A stretch of DNA of 64,000 bases from Cellulomonas sp. JH27-2 (GTDB lineage Bacteria; Actinomycetota; Actinomycetes; Actinomycetales; Cellulomonadaceae): contig NZ_JACYFR010000001.1 in the NCBI RefSeq assembly GCF_014837175.1, positions 496,001-560,000 on the forward strand, given 5' to 3'. The notes below the pieces were generated by a model, which saw only the letters and a program-made list of their open reading frames with translations, had not been told where the DNA came from and made no database searches. The position numbers and the translations under genes are program-made. Shown piece by piece: positions 26,235 to 36,796 of this stretch. The number at the start of each line of letters is the position of its first letter. The first letter of the stretch is position 1.

Positions 26235-27071
26235 ATGCGGGGCATGGGACACGACCAGGGGTGGAGCGAGCGGTCGCTGCAGGTGGACGGGCGCCGCGTC
26301 GCGTACCGGGTGAGCGCGCCCGTCCCCGGCGCTCTGCCGATCGTGCACGTGCACGGGTTCGCGATCTCCGGCGCGTACCTCATGCCGACCGCGCGGCGGC
26401 TCGCGCACCGGGCCCAGAACGTGGTCCCGGACCTGCCGGGCTACGGTCGTAGCGAGCGGCGCGACTACACGCTCGGCATCCCCGCGCTGGCCAGCGCGCT
26501 GCGGGAGATCCTGGACGCGCTCGAGCTCGAGCGCGTGGTCCTCGTCGGGAACTCGATGGGCTGCCCGGTGGCGCTCGAGCTCGCGCACGCGGCGACCGAC
26601 CGCGTCGACCGGCTGGTGCTCGTCTCCCCCGCCGGCGGGGTGCACAACCAGCCGCTGCGCCGTGCGATCGGGCAGCTCGCCCGGGACGGCGTGCGGGAGA
26701 GCCCGCGGATGGCGCGGATCGCGGTCCCCGACTACCTGCGGTTCGGGCCCGTCAACACGTTCAACCTGTTCAGCGAGCTGACGCGGTTCCCGTCGCTCGA
26801 CCGCCTGCTGCACGCACCGGTCCCCTCGCTGGCGGTCATCGGCAGCCGCGACCCGTTCATGGCCCCGCCCTACCGCGTGCGTGAGGTGGGCCGCCAGGCC
26901 CCGGACCACATCACCGTCGCACTCATCGAGGGCGCCGCGCACGCCATCAACTTCAGCCACCCGGGCGAGCTCGCGCACGTCATCGAGTCGTGGCTCGACG
27001 GCGTCGAGATCGTCGACGACCCCGACGAGCCAGGGTTCACGCGCGTGCTGCAGCTCCCCCGCGACCGCTGA
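26235..27071 (+). CDS. Alpha/beta hydrolase
   Basis: The 278-residue protein shows the alpha/beta hydrolase fold: oxyanion HVHGFAIS, nucleophile elbow VGNSMGCP (Ser), Asp in GSRDPFM and His in GAAHAINF. The set resembles MhpC/dienelactone-type hydrolases and lipases; the substrate is unknown. The ATG at 26235 has GGGG at 9 bases; ATG 26244 is a close alternative. Its last 35 bases overlap the convergent lipase-like gene. Confidence 0.88.
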   Translation: MRGMGHDQGWSERSLQVDGRRVAYRVSAPVPGALPIVHVHGFAISGAYLMPTARRLAHRAQNVVPDLPGYGRSERRDYTLGIPALASALREILDALELERVVLVGNSMGCPVALELAHAATDRVDRLVLVSPAGGVHNQPLRRAIGQLARDGVRESPRMARIAVPDYLRFGPVNTFNLFSELTRFPSLDRLLHAPVPSLAVIGSRDPFMAPPYRVREVGRQAPDHITVALIEGAAHAINFSHPGELAHVIESWLDGVEIVDDPDEPGFTRVLQLPRDR

Positions 27072-27756
27072 CCCGCTCGACCAGCAGGTCCACCAGCCGC
27101 GGGTCTGTCATCGGCCGGAAGTGACCCGGGGTCTCGAGCACCACGTCGGTCGCACCCGCCAGCTCACTGCCTTCTGGCACGTGCGGGTCCCAGAACGTGT
27201 GCACCGACGTGATGCGCGCGTTCACCTCGACCTCGGCCGCGAGCGCGACGATCGTCGCGTCGGCCGGCCGGAACGCGCGGACGGCGCCGACGAGGAAGTA
27301 CCGCGCCCAGCGGGACCCGCCGAACGGGGTGTTGACCGCGATCAGGTCGGCGATGCGGCCGTCCGGGTCCTCGCGCAGCATCGCCAGCTTGCCGATCAGG
27401 CCGCCCTTGCTGTGGGCGACCAGGGTCACGTCACGCAGGTCGTTCTCGACGAGGTAGCGACCGACCCTCGCCGCGGTCGCCGGGATCGGCGCACGGTTCC
27501 AGCCCAGCTCGGGCAGGACGTGCACGTCGGCGCCGTGCTCGCGCAGCAGCCGTGCCCACGGCAGCAGCACGCGCCACGGTTCGTAGACGCCGGGCAGCAG
27601 GACGACGACGCGGGGCGACGGTCCGACGTCCGCGCCCGGGTCGGCGCGCAGCTCGTCGGGCCGCGCCCGCGAGACCACCGCGACCGCCTGCCACCACCCG
27701 ATCGCGGCGTAGTCGCGCAGACGCCACCCCAGGTGCAGCCGCAGCTCCCTGCCCAC
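27037..27756 (-). CDS. Lipase-like alpha/beta hydrolase
   Basis: The 239-residue protein has VVLLPGVYEPWRVLLPWA (oxyanion region), the nucleophile elbow LVAHSKGGLIG, VNTPFGGSRWARY, and a late His in ETPGHFRPM. This is the triacylglycerol-lipase/PGAP1-like pattern. No signal peptide is visible. It ends inside the end of the convergent hydrolase gene (35-bp overlap). Confidence 0.83.
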   Translation of the reverse strand: MGRELRLHLGWRLRDYAAIGWWQAVAVVSRARPDELRADPGADVGPSPRVVVLLPGVYEPWRVLLPWARLLREHGADVHVLPELGWNRAPIPATAARVGRYLVENDLRDVTLVAHSKGGLIGKLAMLREDPDGRIADLIAVNTPFGGSRWARYFLVGAVRAFRPADATIVALAAEVEVNARITSVHTFWDPHVPEGSELAGATDVVLETPGHFRPMTDPRLVDLLVERVSGRGGAAARA

Positions 27757-27852
27757 GCGCGCCCCTCTCGTCGCGCCCGAGTCTGGCAGAGGCGCGACGA
27801 GGGACGCGTGCGCAGGGCTGGTGCCGGTCCCGCCGGCACCAGCCCCGGCGCG

Positions 27853-29805
<1,953 letters not shown>

Positions 29806-29921
29806 CGTCGCTCCTCGATCCTCGCGACGGTTCGCCCCGTCGCTCGTCGTGCCCCGGCTTCGTCGCCGGCGCCGCCGATCCCGCCGTCGCGCCTGCCGGT
29901 CCGCTCGGCGATGAGCGGGCG

Positions 29922-29937
29922 ATGTAACAGATGTAAC
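29922..29937. promoter_or_regulatory. ATGTAAC direct repeat in the GH30-lacI intergenic region
   Basis: Two copies of ATGTAAC, 9 bases apart, stand out in the 239-bp divergent intergenic region. LacI-family operators are usually palindromes with a central CG, and I see none that is perfect here, so this is only a candidate control site. Confidence 0.3.
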
Positions 29938-30044
29938 GGTCGACATCCACGCAACTCGTCGCGCGGTACGCTCCGCGCAATACGGACATCACAGGCGTGA
30001 CCGACGACGACGGTCAACGACATCGCTGAAACGGAGCGTGAAAC

Positions 30045-31064
30045 ATGGCAGCGTCGGTGCCTCGTGCGACGGTCCGTGACGTCGCCACGGCCACGGGCGT
30101 CTCGATCGCCACCGTCTCCCGCGTCCTCAACGGCCACCCCAACGTCGCAGCCCCGACGCGCGACCTCGTCCTGCAGGCCGTGAACGACCTGGGGCAGCGG
30201 GCGCCGTTGCCCCGTGCGACGCCGGCAAGCCGCACCGGCCCGGTGTTCGTGCGCTGCCCCTACGTGCTCACCGACTACTTCGGCCTGGTCGTCTCGGCCG
30301 TCGCTGAGGCGCTCGAGCTGCACGGCCGCTCGGTCCTGCTGGACGCCGGTCAGCGTGCGGCCTCGACGCACCCGCTGCTGGGCCTCGCGTCACGCGCCGA
30401 CGTCGCGGGCGCGGTGCTCGTCCTGCCGCCCGAGCGCAGCGCGGAGCTCGCCGCCCTGCGCCGGACCGGCTTCCCGTTCGTCGTCGTCGACCCACGCACG
30501 CCGCCACCGCCCGAGGTCGCCGCGGTCTCCGCCGCGCACGCCGCAGGTGCCCGACGCGTGACCGCACACCTGCTCCAGCTGGGCCACCGCCGCATCGGCG
30601 TGATCGGCGGGCCGCGGGAGTGGTCGGCCGCCGTGGAACGCCAGGCGGGCCACGCCGCGGCCATGGTGCACGCGGGCCACATGCCCCCGTCCGAGCTCTA
30701 CCGGCCCATCGAGCCGACGACCGATCAAGGGCGCCATGCCGCCGGCGAGCTCCTCGACCTGCCGGACCGTCCCACCGCGCTGGTGTGCTTCAACGACAAG
30801 GTCGCGATCGGGGCGATGCACGCGGCGGCCGAACGCGGGCTCCGGGTGCCTGTCGACCTGTCGGTGACCGGGTTCGACGACTCCGACGTCGCCCGCGCCT
30901 CCACGCCGCAGCTCACGACCGTCCGCCAGCCGCTGGCCGAGATGGGCCGGATCGCCGTGAGCCTGCTCGTCCGCCTCATCGCCCTCCACACGGTCGACGC
31001 CCGCCACGTCGAGCTCGCCACCGAGCTGCTGGTCCGCGGCTCGACCGCACCGCCGTCCGCGTAG
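30045..31064 (+). CDS. LacI-family transcriptional regulator
   Basis: The 339-residue protein has the LacI helix-turn-helix at residues 9-30 (TVRDVATATGVSIATVSRVLNG) and a periplasmic-binding-protein-like sugar domain from about residue 65 with the usual VTGFDDSDVARASTPQLTTVRQP C-terminal segment. GGAGCG precedes the ATG at 8 bases. It is divergent from the GH30 enzyme, so it probably represses that gene and is released by an oligosaccharide from its product. The hinge region is Pro-rich and somewhat unusual (QRAPLPRATPASRTG). Confidence 0.92.
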   Translation: MAASVPRATVRDVATATGVSIATVSRVLNGHPNVAAPTRDLVLQAVNDLGQRAPLPRATPASRTGPVFVRCPYVLTDYFGLVVSAVAEALELHGRSVLLDAGQRAASTHPLLGLASRADVAGAVLVLPPERSAELAALRRTGFPFVVVDPRTPPPPEVAAVSAAHAAGARRVTAHLLQLGHRRIGVIGGPREWSAAVERQAGHAAAMVHAGHMPPSELYRPIEPTTDQGRHAAGELLDLPDRPTALVCFNDKVAIGAMHAAAERGLRVPVDLSVTGFDDSDVARASTPQLTTVRQPLAEMGRIAVSLLVRLIALHTVDARHVELATELLVRGSTAPPSA

Positions 31065-31081
31065 TCGGCGGCGGCACGAAC

Positions 31082-31154
31082 AAGAACACCCGGACCCACG
31101 AATCCGTGGGTCCGGGTGTTCTCGATGTCCTGGGACATTGGCGGTAGCGGTGGG
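31082..31154. other. Left attachment site (attL-like) of the 11-kb element
   Basis: This stretch of about 73 bp repeats, in the same orientation, the sequence at 42322-42400. The last 16 bases, TGGCGGTAGCGGTGGG at 31139-31154, are identical to the 3' end of the tRNA-Ser gene including the encoded CCA (read as complement). Similarity decays just after it (GGGCTTTCGAC versus GGGATTTGAAC). Direct repeats of a tRNA 3' end are the usual scars of tyrosine-recombinase integration. Confidence 0.75.
31084..31121 (+). terminator. Hairpin terminator after lacI, inside the left att copy
   Basis: A perfect 17-bp stem (GAACACCCGGACCCACG with its complement) closes on AATC, 20 bases after the lacI stop. 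The same hairpin, slightly diverged, occurs at 42325-42362 beside the tRNA, so it is part of the duplicated junction sequence. Confidence 0.8.
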
Positions 31155-31326
31155 CTTTCGACGTCCGTCTCGACCCACTACGACACGGCCGCTCCAATGT
31201 GGACCTGAGCTGCGTGTTCACTGGCTCGCGCGTTGACACAGGATTACCTACTAGGACCGGCTGCGACCCGAAAACCGTGAGAAAACCGTGAGTTCCGGGG
31301 CACCTGACGACCCACACAGCCAAGGT

Positions 31327-31671
31327 TTACTCGGCCGCCTCGGCGACAGCACGGAGCACGGTCTCGATCTCGTCGGCCGAGTAGCCGCGGAGATCGACCT
31401 CGCGATCTGCTGTCTTCACGAGAAGGCGCTTGCCGTCGTTGCGATGGCCGTAGGCCTTGATCACACTGGCGACGCCCGACAGCGCCCGCAGGCCCACGAG
31501 CAACGGGACAACCTGCTCGATGACGGAGTTCTCGCGCACGATGGTCGTCGGCGTCTCGCCAATCTCACGGAGCGCGGCTGTCAGCTCGTCCCGCTCCGCG
31601 CGTGGCACGAGCAGCACGAGCTGGTCGTCGCGGCGGTAGATGCGGAGGGCGGGCGCTTCGCTCGTTTCCAT
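31327..31671 (-). CDS. Small protein, possible EACC1-like conflict-system partner
   Basis: The 114-residue protein ends with VVPLLVGLRALSGVASVIKAYG and LLVKTADREVDLRGYSADEI, a helix-then-strand layout reminiscent of the effector-associated constant component EACC1 of actinobacterial conflict systems. The similarity is by eye and weak. CAGGAT lies 6 bases before the ATG. It is 44 bases downstream of the AlbA_2-domain gene and probably in one operon with it. Confidence 0.55.
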   Translation of the reverse strand: METSEAPALRIYRRDDQLVLLVPRAERDELTAALREIGETPTTIVRENSVIEQVVPLLVGLRALSGVASVIKAYGHRNDGKRLLVKTADREVDLRGYSADEIETVLRAVAEAAE

Positions 31672-31715
31672 GACCCGATCCTGGCAGGGACCCGCCTCCC
31701 GCGGGAGGCATTCGC

Positions 31716-33065
31716 CTACTGATTGTGCTCTGTCATCAGCTCTAGACGCCCGACACCGAACTGGTGCACGACGTCCTCGGCCAGCTGCAGTGCCGTCGCG
31801 CGGCGGTCGTCCCGGTCCGTCGGGTCCAGCAGCTCGGACACGGCTGGCTCCGCCTGCAACAACGCGGTGCTGCCGTGAGCGACGTGCTCTCCGAAGTTGA
31901 ATCCGCCCATGGTGCTCACGCTCAGCGCCTTGAGCAGAGAGGGCTCGGCGTCCCGCCGCCCGACGATCGCGAGTTCGACGGCGATGGGCCCAGTCACTCC
32001 GAGCAGCTCGGCCCACGCCGACGCGAGTCCGACGACGGAGGTAGCACCCATCTCGACGAAACTCAGCCGGATGAACGAAGCGGTCGGATCCTGGTCGACG
32101 AGCGTCTGCGCGCGCACGGCCGGCGGGTACGCGAACGCCACGGAGCCGTCATGGTGGAGTTCGACGTACGCGTCGTCGGTGAGCCCCGACACGCGCAGGT
32201 CGTCGTGCTCATGGCGCACGACCCACCGGCGCAGGCCGCGGCGTGGATCCTGAGCCGAGCCCCGCAGGACCCCGACCAGCGAGGAGTAGAACATCGCGAG
32301 GGTCTGGCCGTGCGCACTCCGTTCACCGGTGTCTTGCCACATCGTCTGGTGATCGAGTTCTGCTCCTCGCGCGATCGCATTGCGCGCATGCTCGGCGGTC
32401 GGGTTGATCACCAGGGAAGCTCGCGGGTTGCGAGGAACCGCCGCACCGATCACCCACGGCACACTTCCGAGCAGGTGCTCCTTCGTGTCGTTGAGCACGC
32501 GGTCCAGCCGTTCGGCCTCGGCGGAACGGCGGGAGAACCTGTCGGCGTAGGCACGCTCGATCTCACGCTCCCGGAGCCATACGGTGTGGGGCCCGTTGCG
32601 CCGCGGCGCGGCGTAGGTCCCGTCGGGGCGTCCGACGAAGTGCGGCGCGTCGGGACTGGGCGGGATGTACACCGCGAGTACGCCGGCACCCGCCGTTTCC
32701 GGGTTTGGCAAGGGGTGCACCTCGACACCCTCGATCATCGGCTGCACTCGCTGGGCGTTGACGGAGAGCACCTGCTGCTCCAGCTGCGGGGTGAGTGCGA
32801 TGTCCGACATCGCCACCGTGAGCTCAGCGCCCTCACCCGACTCGGCGACGCCCACGACGAGCAGCCCGCCGCCGCTGTTCGCCATGGCCGCCAGATCCTT
32901 TGCCAGCTCAACCCTCGCAGCTTCGTCGGTGCGAGCGACGGCCTTCCAGTCAAGGTCGTCGGCCTCGGCCGTCTGCGCGGCAACCGCGGCCGCGACCAGC
33001 TCGTACGTCAACGGCCCGCGTGGCGCGGCTAGCGCAGCGTGGATCCTCGTCCAGGGGTTCGGCAC
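31716..33065 (-). CDS. AlbA_2/Schlafen-type putative nucleic-acid-binding protein
   Basis: The 449-residue protein has near its N-terminus DLDWKAVARTDEA, then LAKDLAAMANSGGGLLVVGVAESGEG, the core of the Schlafen/AlbA_2 domain (charged substrate-binding strand followed by a Gly-rich loop). The rest (about residues 190-449) has no family I recognise. AlbA_2 proteins are frequent in mobile elements and defence islands and include nuclease-like and regulatory types. GTG 33065 is chosen because GGAAG lies 9 bases upstream and the longer ORF start is Arg/Pro-rich and unlike a protein start. It is divergent from the 33149 gene. Confidence 0.75.
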   Translation of the reverse strand: MPNPWTRIHAALAAPRGPLTYELVAAAVAAQTAEADDLDWKAVARTDEAARVELAKDLAAMANSGGGLLVVGVAESGEGAELTVAMSDIALTPQLEQQVLSVNAQRVQPMIEGVEVHPLPNPETAGAGVLAVYIPPSPDAPHFVGRPDGTYAAPRRNGPHTVWLREREIERAYADRFSRRSAEAERLDRVLNDTKEHLLGSVPWVIGAAVPRNPRASLVINPTAEHARNAIARGAELDHQTMWQDTGERSAHGQTLAMFYSSLVGVLRGSAQDPRRGLRRWVVRHEHDDLRVSGLTDDAYVELHHDGSVAFAYPPAVRAQTLVDQDPTASFIRLSFVEMGATSVVGLASAWAELLGVTGPIAVELAIVGRRDAEPSLLKALSVSTMGGFNFGEHVAHGSTALLQAEPAVSELLDPTDRDDRRATALQLAEDVVHQFGVGRLELMTEHNQ

Positions 33066-33148
33066 GATCCGAGTCTTCCAGTGGTGGGGCGACCGCGGTG
33101 GGTGAACTGCGTGGGCACCTTGCCGTTCCCCCGCCCCACCACTAGGGC

Positions 33149-33502
33149 ATGAGCGACGAGCAGCCACCCCCTTCCGGCGACGACCTTCTGGCCCCCGCGG
33201 GCTACGACCTGGTCGACGTGCGCTACATCGAGGTCAACGGCTCGTACGCGGGTCACGGGCTGCTTCGCACGCACGGCCGCAGGGAGTGCAGCGGGCCCAA
33301 CTGCCCGATCCACAATCCTTCGGAGCACCCGCTCGCCGACGCTCCCCTGCTCTGGCGCGAAGACGGCGGATTCATGGAACGGCTGTGCCCCCACGGCGTC
33401 GGCCACCCAGACGTGGACAGGCTCGCCCACACGATGCGGACCCAAGGCGAATCGGCCACGCGGCGGATCGCGCGACACGCGTGCGACGGCTGCTGCCTGT
33501 AA
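33149..33502 (+). CDS. Cys/His-rich mobile-element hypothetical protein
   Basis: The 117-residue protein contains ECSGPNCPIHNPSEHPLADAP, LCPHGVGHPD and a closing CDGCCL, giving six cysteines and several histidines, so metal binding is likely. Similar proteins occur on actinobacterial integrative elements, as far as I recall, but with no known role. It is the first gene of a plus-strand group of element genes that follow closely. Confidence 0.65.
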   Translation: MSDEQPPPSGDDLLAPAGYDLVDVRYIEVNGSYAGHGLLRTHGRRECSGPNCPIHNPSEHPLADAPLLWREDGGFMERLCPHGVGHPDVDRLAHTMRTQGESATRRIARHACDGCCL

Positions 33503-33517
33503 CGAGAGACTGACCCG

Positions 33518-34337
33518 ATGGCTCTCCGCTTCCGCAATTTCGACGCCACCCCCGCCGATCTGGTCGAGCGATGGGGCGTCGAAGGCTGCCTGACCGCGGT
33601 CGAGCGCGGGGAACCCGAGCACTGGGCCAAGATCGTTCGGGCGGTCGAGGTCGACCCGATGGGCGCCGTCTCGCTGGACCTGGAGCAAGCGCTCCGCGTT
33701 CTCGACGAGTCCGACGAGGAGTACCGGCGGGACCTCGTGTCCCGGTCCTCGTCTCCATCCTGGCCGACGTCCGTGCCGGCCGCGGCGCTCCCGGTTCCCT
33801 GGCGAGGGGCTGTTCTCGCTCGACTGGTGCGGGCTGACCGTGTGGTGCGCGACGGGGCCGAGCAGGGCCCAGCAGGAGGTAGCCCGCGTGGTCGCGCGTG
33901 GTCGGGGTGAGGAGTTCCACTACGACGCCCAGTGGGAGCAGGTCAGCCTCCTTGACCGGAAGGCGACGCCGGTGGGTTTGCCCGCAGGGTTGTCGCCCAA
34001 GATGCTTGCCGCGCTGTCGATCGACGAGCAGGACGTGGCAGCTGCCCGTGCACGGCAGGCCGCTGAGCTGCTCGCCGTCGTTGACAACCGCCACATGCTG
34101 CTGGGCACCCCTCACTGGCAGCGAACCGGCGAACCGAGCGTGCACCTGTGGGCCCGACCGCTGCTCGCGGCGGGCATCGACCGGGTGCAGTCCCCCTCGA
34201 AGCGTGGCGCAGGTCGGCGACGTCGAACAGAGATCGGTAGTGCGACCTCTGGTGCCCCGCCCGTCCGCCCGGGCGGCCGCTACCGCATCATCCAGACCAA
34301 GCCGCTCACCACCACGAAGGGGCGGCGATCCCGATGA
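33518..34337 (+). pseudogene. Element protein broken by two frameshifts
   Basis: Three reading frames carry consecutive parts of one apparent protein: frame of 33518 (MALRFRNFDATPADLVERWG to about SDEEYRRDLV), then the frame holding VPVLVSILADVRAGRGAP (about 33738-33800), then the frame holding LFSLDWCGLTVWCATG to the stop at 34337. The parts join smoothly and share composition, so I read them as one decayed gene with two shifts of one base. A sequencing error could also cause either shift. Function unknown. Confidence 0.55.
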
Positions 34338-34924
34338 CGCGACCGCTTTCGGAAGCCGACCGGGCCCGTGGAACCTCTAGGGCGAAGGAGGCTGCCCGGC
34401 AACGCGCGCAGGCGCTGCTCGCCGTCGCCGACGGCCGCCGCACTCTGATCGACGTCGTGATGGCGGCGCCTCGGCCGGAGTACAAGTCGTACCTGCGGAT
34501 TGATCTGCATCAGCTCGCCGGCGCCCAGCCAGGTGTCGGATCCCCCGAGGCATTCCTCGACCGCTTCTACAAGTTCGCCGGCGAGAAGAAGCCAGCGTTC
34601 CCGACAGTCGGCTGGATGCTCGACTCGCGCTGCGGCGGCAGGCGGGTAACCGCTTGGGCGGATGCCGCGCAGGAACGGGGTTGGCTCAAGACTCAGGCGC
34701 AGGGTGCGACGCGGAAGTTCGCCGAGCGGGAGCGCGCACGCCATCGGTCGGGGGCTTGGTGGCCTGGTGCCCCGTTCACACCGCGCCCGGTCGAGACGAC
34801 GTACGCAACAGTCGCTGAGTTCAACGCGGCGGCTGGTCAGCGAGCGACCGTTCGCGGGGCCACGCTGCTGGCGATGCTCCCCGACGTCATCGAGGACGAG
34901 ACGCTGACGGCAACCAGCAGGTGA
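34334..34924 (+). CDS. Hypothetical element protein
   Basis: The 196-residue basic protein has a helical N-terminus (ADRARGTSRAKEAARQRAQALLAVADGRR) and a middle part (YKFAGEKKPAFPTVGWMLDSRCGG) without a recognised family. Its start overlaps the end of the previous element gene by 4 bases. A strong terminator follows, so it closes the plus-strand group that starts at 33149. Confidence 0.6.
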   Translation: MTRPLSEADRARGTSRAKEAARQRAQALLAVADGRRTLIDVVMAAPRPEYKSYLRIDLHQLAGAQPGVGSPEAFLDRFYKFAGEKKPAFPTVGWMLDSRCGGRRVTAWADAAQERGWLKTQAQGATRKFAERERARHRSGAWWPGAPFTPRPVETTYATVAEFNAAAGQRATVRGATLLAMLPDVIEDETLTATSR

Positions 34925-34941
34925 CCACACCCATATGAACT

Positions 34942-34979
34942 CCGGCCCGCGGACTGAGGGAGAGCAGTCTGCGGGCCGG
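34942..34979 (+). terminator. Hairpin terminator
   Basis: A 15-bp stem with one mismatch (CCGGCCCGCGGACTG and its near complement) and an 8-base loop lies between the convergent genes ending at 34924 and 34996, and can serve both. Confidence 0.8.
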
Positions 34980-34995
34980 GCTTGGATCTGGCCGT

Positions 34996-35742
34996 TCAGG
35001 CGGCGGGCCGGGCCTTCTCGCCGCGCACGATGCGCCCGACCTGCGAGCGGCTGACGCCCGTCTGCTCGGCCACGGCCGACCACGACGCCCCACCCTCCGA
35101 GAGGGCCAGCACCTCGTCGTACAGCTCGGCGGTCACCTTCGCCGCGACGCTCTTCGCGGGCTTCTCGACAGCGTGGAGTCCGGGCGTGAGGTTGGCGTTC
35201 GCCTCGATGGGCGTGGACTGCTCTGCTGCCGGAGCGATGGCCGCCAGTGTCAGCGCGTTGGTCGTCTTCGGCTTGGCCGGCCGCGCCTGGCGGGTCAGCG
35301 AGACGGTCAGGTGGGTGCTCAGCAGCAGGGTCACAGGCGGGACCGCGGCGACGGTCAGAGAGACGACGCGCGGGGCGCCGGCGGTGCCCTGGTACGTCAG
35401 GGCGGCGTGCGTCATGTTGGCCGCGATCGACGCGACCGCTGCCGCACCGAGGACGCTCCACGGGTAGACCAGGTCTCGGCGCTCGTGCTCCGCGAGTGCG
35501 ACGACGGCGACCGTGGCCGCGATCGTCAGCCCGTCGAGGACGACCGGCACGAGCCAGGCGATCGACGCCGGCACGCCACTCATAGCGGCGAGCGCCGTGA
35601 TCGCGACGTACGACAGCACCATCGACGCCGAGGCGATGACGACCGTCAGCCCGAGCGCCGCGGAGCGCGTCATGCGGGAGATGGGCGAGCCATGGCGGGT
35701 GGCCTTCGCAGGCCGCTTCGGGGCGGGCTTCGTGGTGCTCAT
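34996..35742 (-). CDS. DUF2637 (SpdB-like) membrane protein with C-terminal helix-turn-helix
   Basis: The 248-residue protein has four membrane helices (about 24-44, 56-76, 90-112, 121-141) in the pattern of DUF2637, a family of conjugative elements in actinobacteria related to the SpdB spread proteins. The C-terminus (LYDEVLALSEGGASWSAVAEQTGVSRSQVGRIVRGEK) is a clear helix-turn-helix. The ATG at 35742 is taken, since the upstream residues are low-complexity. Such proteins are thought to help plasmid spread between mycelial or neighbouring cells. Confidence 0.82.
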   Translation of the reverse strand: MSTTKPAPKRPAKATRHGSPISRMTRSAALGLTVVIASASMVLSYVAITALAAMSGVPASIAWLVPVVLDGLTIAATVAVVALAEHERRDLVYPWSVLGAAAVASIAANMTHAALTYQGTAGAPRVVSLTVAAVPPVTLLLSTHLTVSLTRQARPAKPKTTNALTLAAIAPAAEQSTPIEANANLTPGLHAVEKPAKSVAAKVTAELYDEVLALSEGGASWSAVAEQTGVSRSQVGRIVRGEKARPAA

Positions 35743-35843
35743 GGGGTGCAGTCCTCGGGTGGTCGGTGCCGCGGCGGTGGTCCCGGCATCTGACCAACCA
35801 GTGGGTCGACCGGCTCTCAATCTGACCGCCGGGCGGGCAGCGA

Positions 35844-35865
35844 CCTAGTGGTCGGACCCACTAGG
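35844..35865. promoter_or_regulatory. Palindrome in the divergent spdB-like promoter region
   Basis: CCTAGTGG and CCACTAGG form a perfect 8-bp inverted repeat with a 6-base spacer, between the divergent genes starting at 35742 and 35900. It is a good operator candidate for control of the element genes. Confidence 0.5.
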
Positions 35866-35899
35866 TGGACGCCACCACGACCATCGAAGGAGCCCTGCC

Positions 35900-36379
35900 A
35901 TGACCCTCGATCCGACCTTGCGCGCGCAGGTCGCGCTTGCCGCCCTGACCGCGACGGGAGCCCCCCGCGACGGGGAGCACCGCACGGCCTGGGAGGCCCG
36001 CGTCGCGACGACCGCTGCCGGCTTCGCCTCCGTGCTCAGCAACGATCGCCACGCCGTCTCCCGCGTCATCGACGGGATCCTCGGCGACAACGCCAAGGTG
36101 TTCACCGGCTCGATCGTCGGCGTCGAGATCGAGGAGTCGAGCGGCCGAGCGCTGATAACCCTGCACACCGGCACCGGGCACGACAAGAGCGGGAACGGCA
36201 ACGAGCAGGTCCGCACTGAGGACGCGCGGTGGCCGCTTGGCCGGATCATGGCCCGGCGCGCGCACGACCTGATCGGCCGCGAGGTCTGCGTGTGGGTCGA
36301 GGTCGAGAAGACGAGCGGGGGCAAGTCGGTCCGCGTCGTTCGCCACCTCGAAGACCGGGGCGAGGCGAAGGAGCGGTGA
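35900..36379 (+). CDS. Hypothetical element protein
   Basis: The 159-residue protein (MTLDPTLRAQVALAALTATGAP) has an alpha-helical N-terminal half and a beta-rich C-terminal half (VFTGSIVGVEIEESSGRALITLHTG; VCVWVEVEKTSGGKSVRVVRHL) like an OB-type fold. GAAGGAG precedes the ATG. It stands at the head of the transfer-gene remnants and is probably an element gene of unknown role. Confidence 0.6.
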   Translation: MTLDPTLRAQVALAALTATGAPRDGEHRTAWEARVATTAAGFASVLSNDRHAVSRVIDGILGDNAKVFTGSIVGVEIEESSGRALITLHTGTGHDKSGNGNEQVRTEDARWPLGRIMARRAHDLIGREVCVWVEVEKTSGGKSVRVVRHLEDRGEAKER

Positions 36380-36409
36380 AGGCTCGGGCCGTCCGCTGGA
36401 CGCTTGTGA

Positions 36410-36796
36410 GCGTCCCGCAACATCCAGATCACCCACACCATGAACGACCTGGAGTCGATCGCCAACGAGGAGGACCGCAAGAAGGCGATCGGCTTCGTCG
36501 AGCGCGCCGGCATGGTCATCTGCGGCGGGCTGCCCGAACGCGAGATGGAGATGCTGACTAAGGTCGTGCACCTGTCCGACGTCGAGCGCGACATGCTCAC
36601 GTCCTGGTCCTCCCCGGGCGGCTGGAACCGCGAGCTCGGCCGCCAGGAGCCCCCCCCCGGGCGCGGCAAGTTCCTGATCAAGGTCGGTGGCCGCCCCGGC
36701 GTGCCGGTGCAGGTCCACCTCACGCCCAGCGAGCTGTCGCTGGCCAACTCCAACCGCCGCTGGCAGACCACAGCACCCGCAGGAGGTGCGCGATGA
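36410..36796 (+). pseudogene. C-terminal fragment of a VirB4-like conjugation ATPase
   Basis: The frame is open from 36410 and reads RNIQITHTMNDLESIANEEDRKKAIGFVERAGMV, then LPEREMEMLTKVVHLSDVERDML. This is the C-terminal lobe of actinobacterial conjugative ATPases of the VirB4/TraC-like (SCO6880) kind. The N-terminal two thirds, including both Walker motifs, are absent: upstream is a stop and unrelated sequence. It is therefore a 5'-deleted remnant. It overlaps the coupling-protein remnant by 4 bases, the normal order in such elements. Confidence 0.65.

Noticed and set aside
29806..30044. LacI operator with central CG
   Set aside because: No perfect palindrome found; only an ATGTAAC direct repeat was kept at low confidence.
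31139..31230. Second tRNA-Ser gene at the left junction
   Set aside because: Only the 3' 16 bases match; no anticodon or 5' acceptor half follows.
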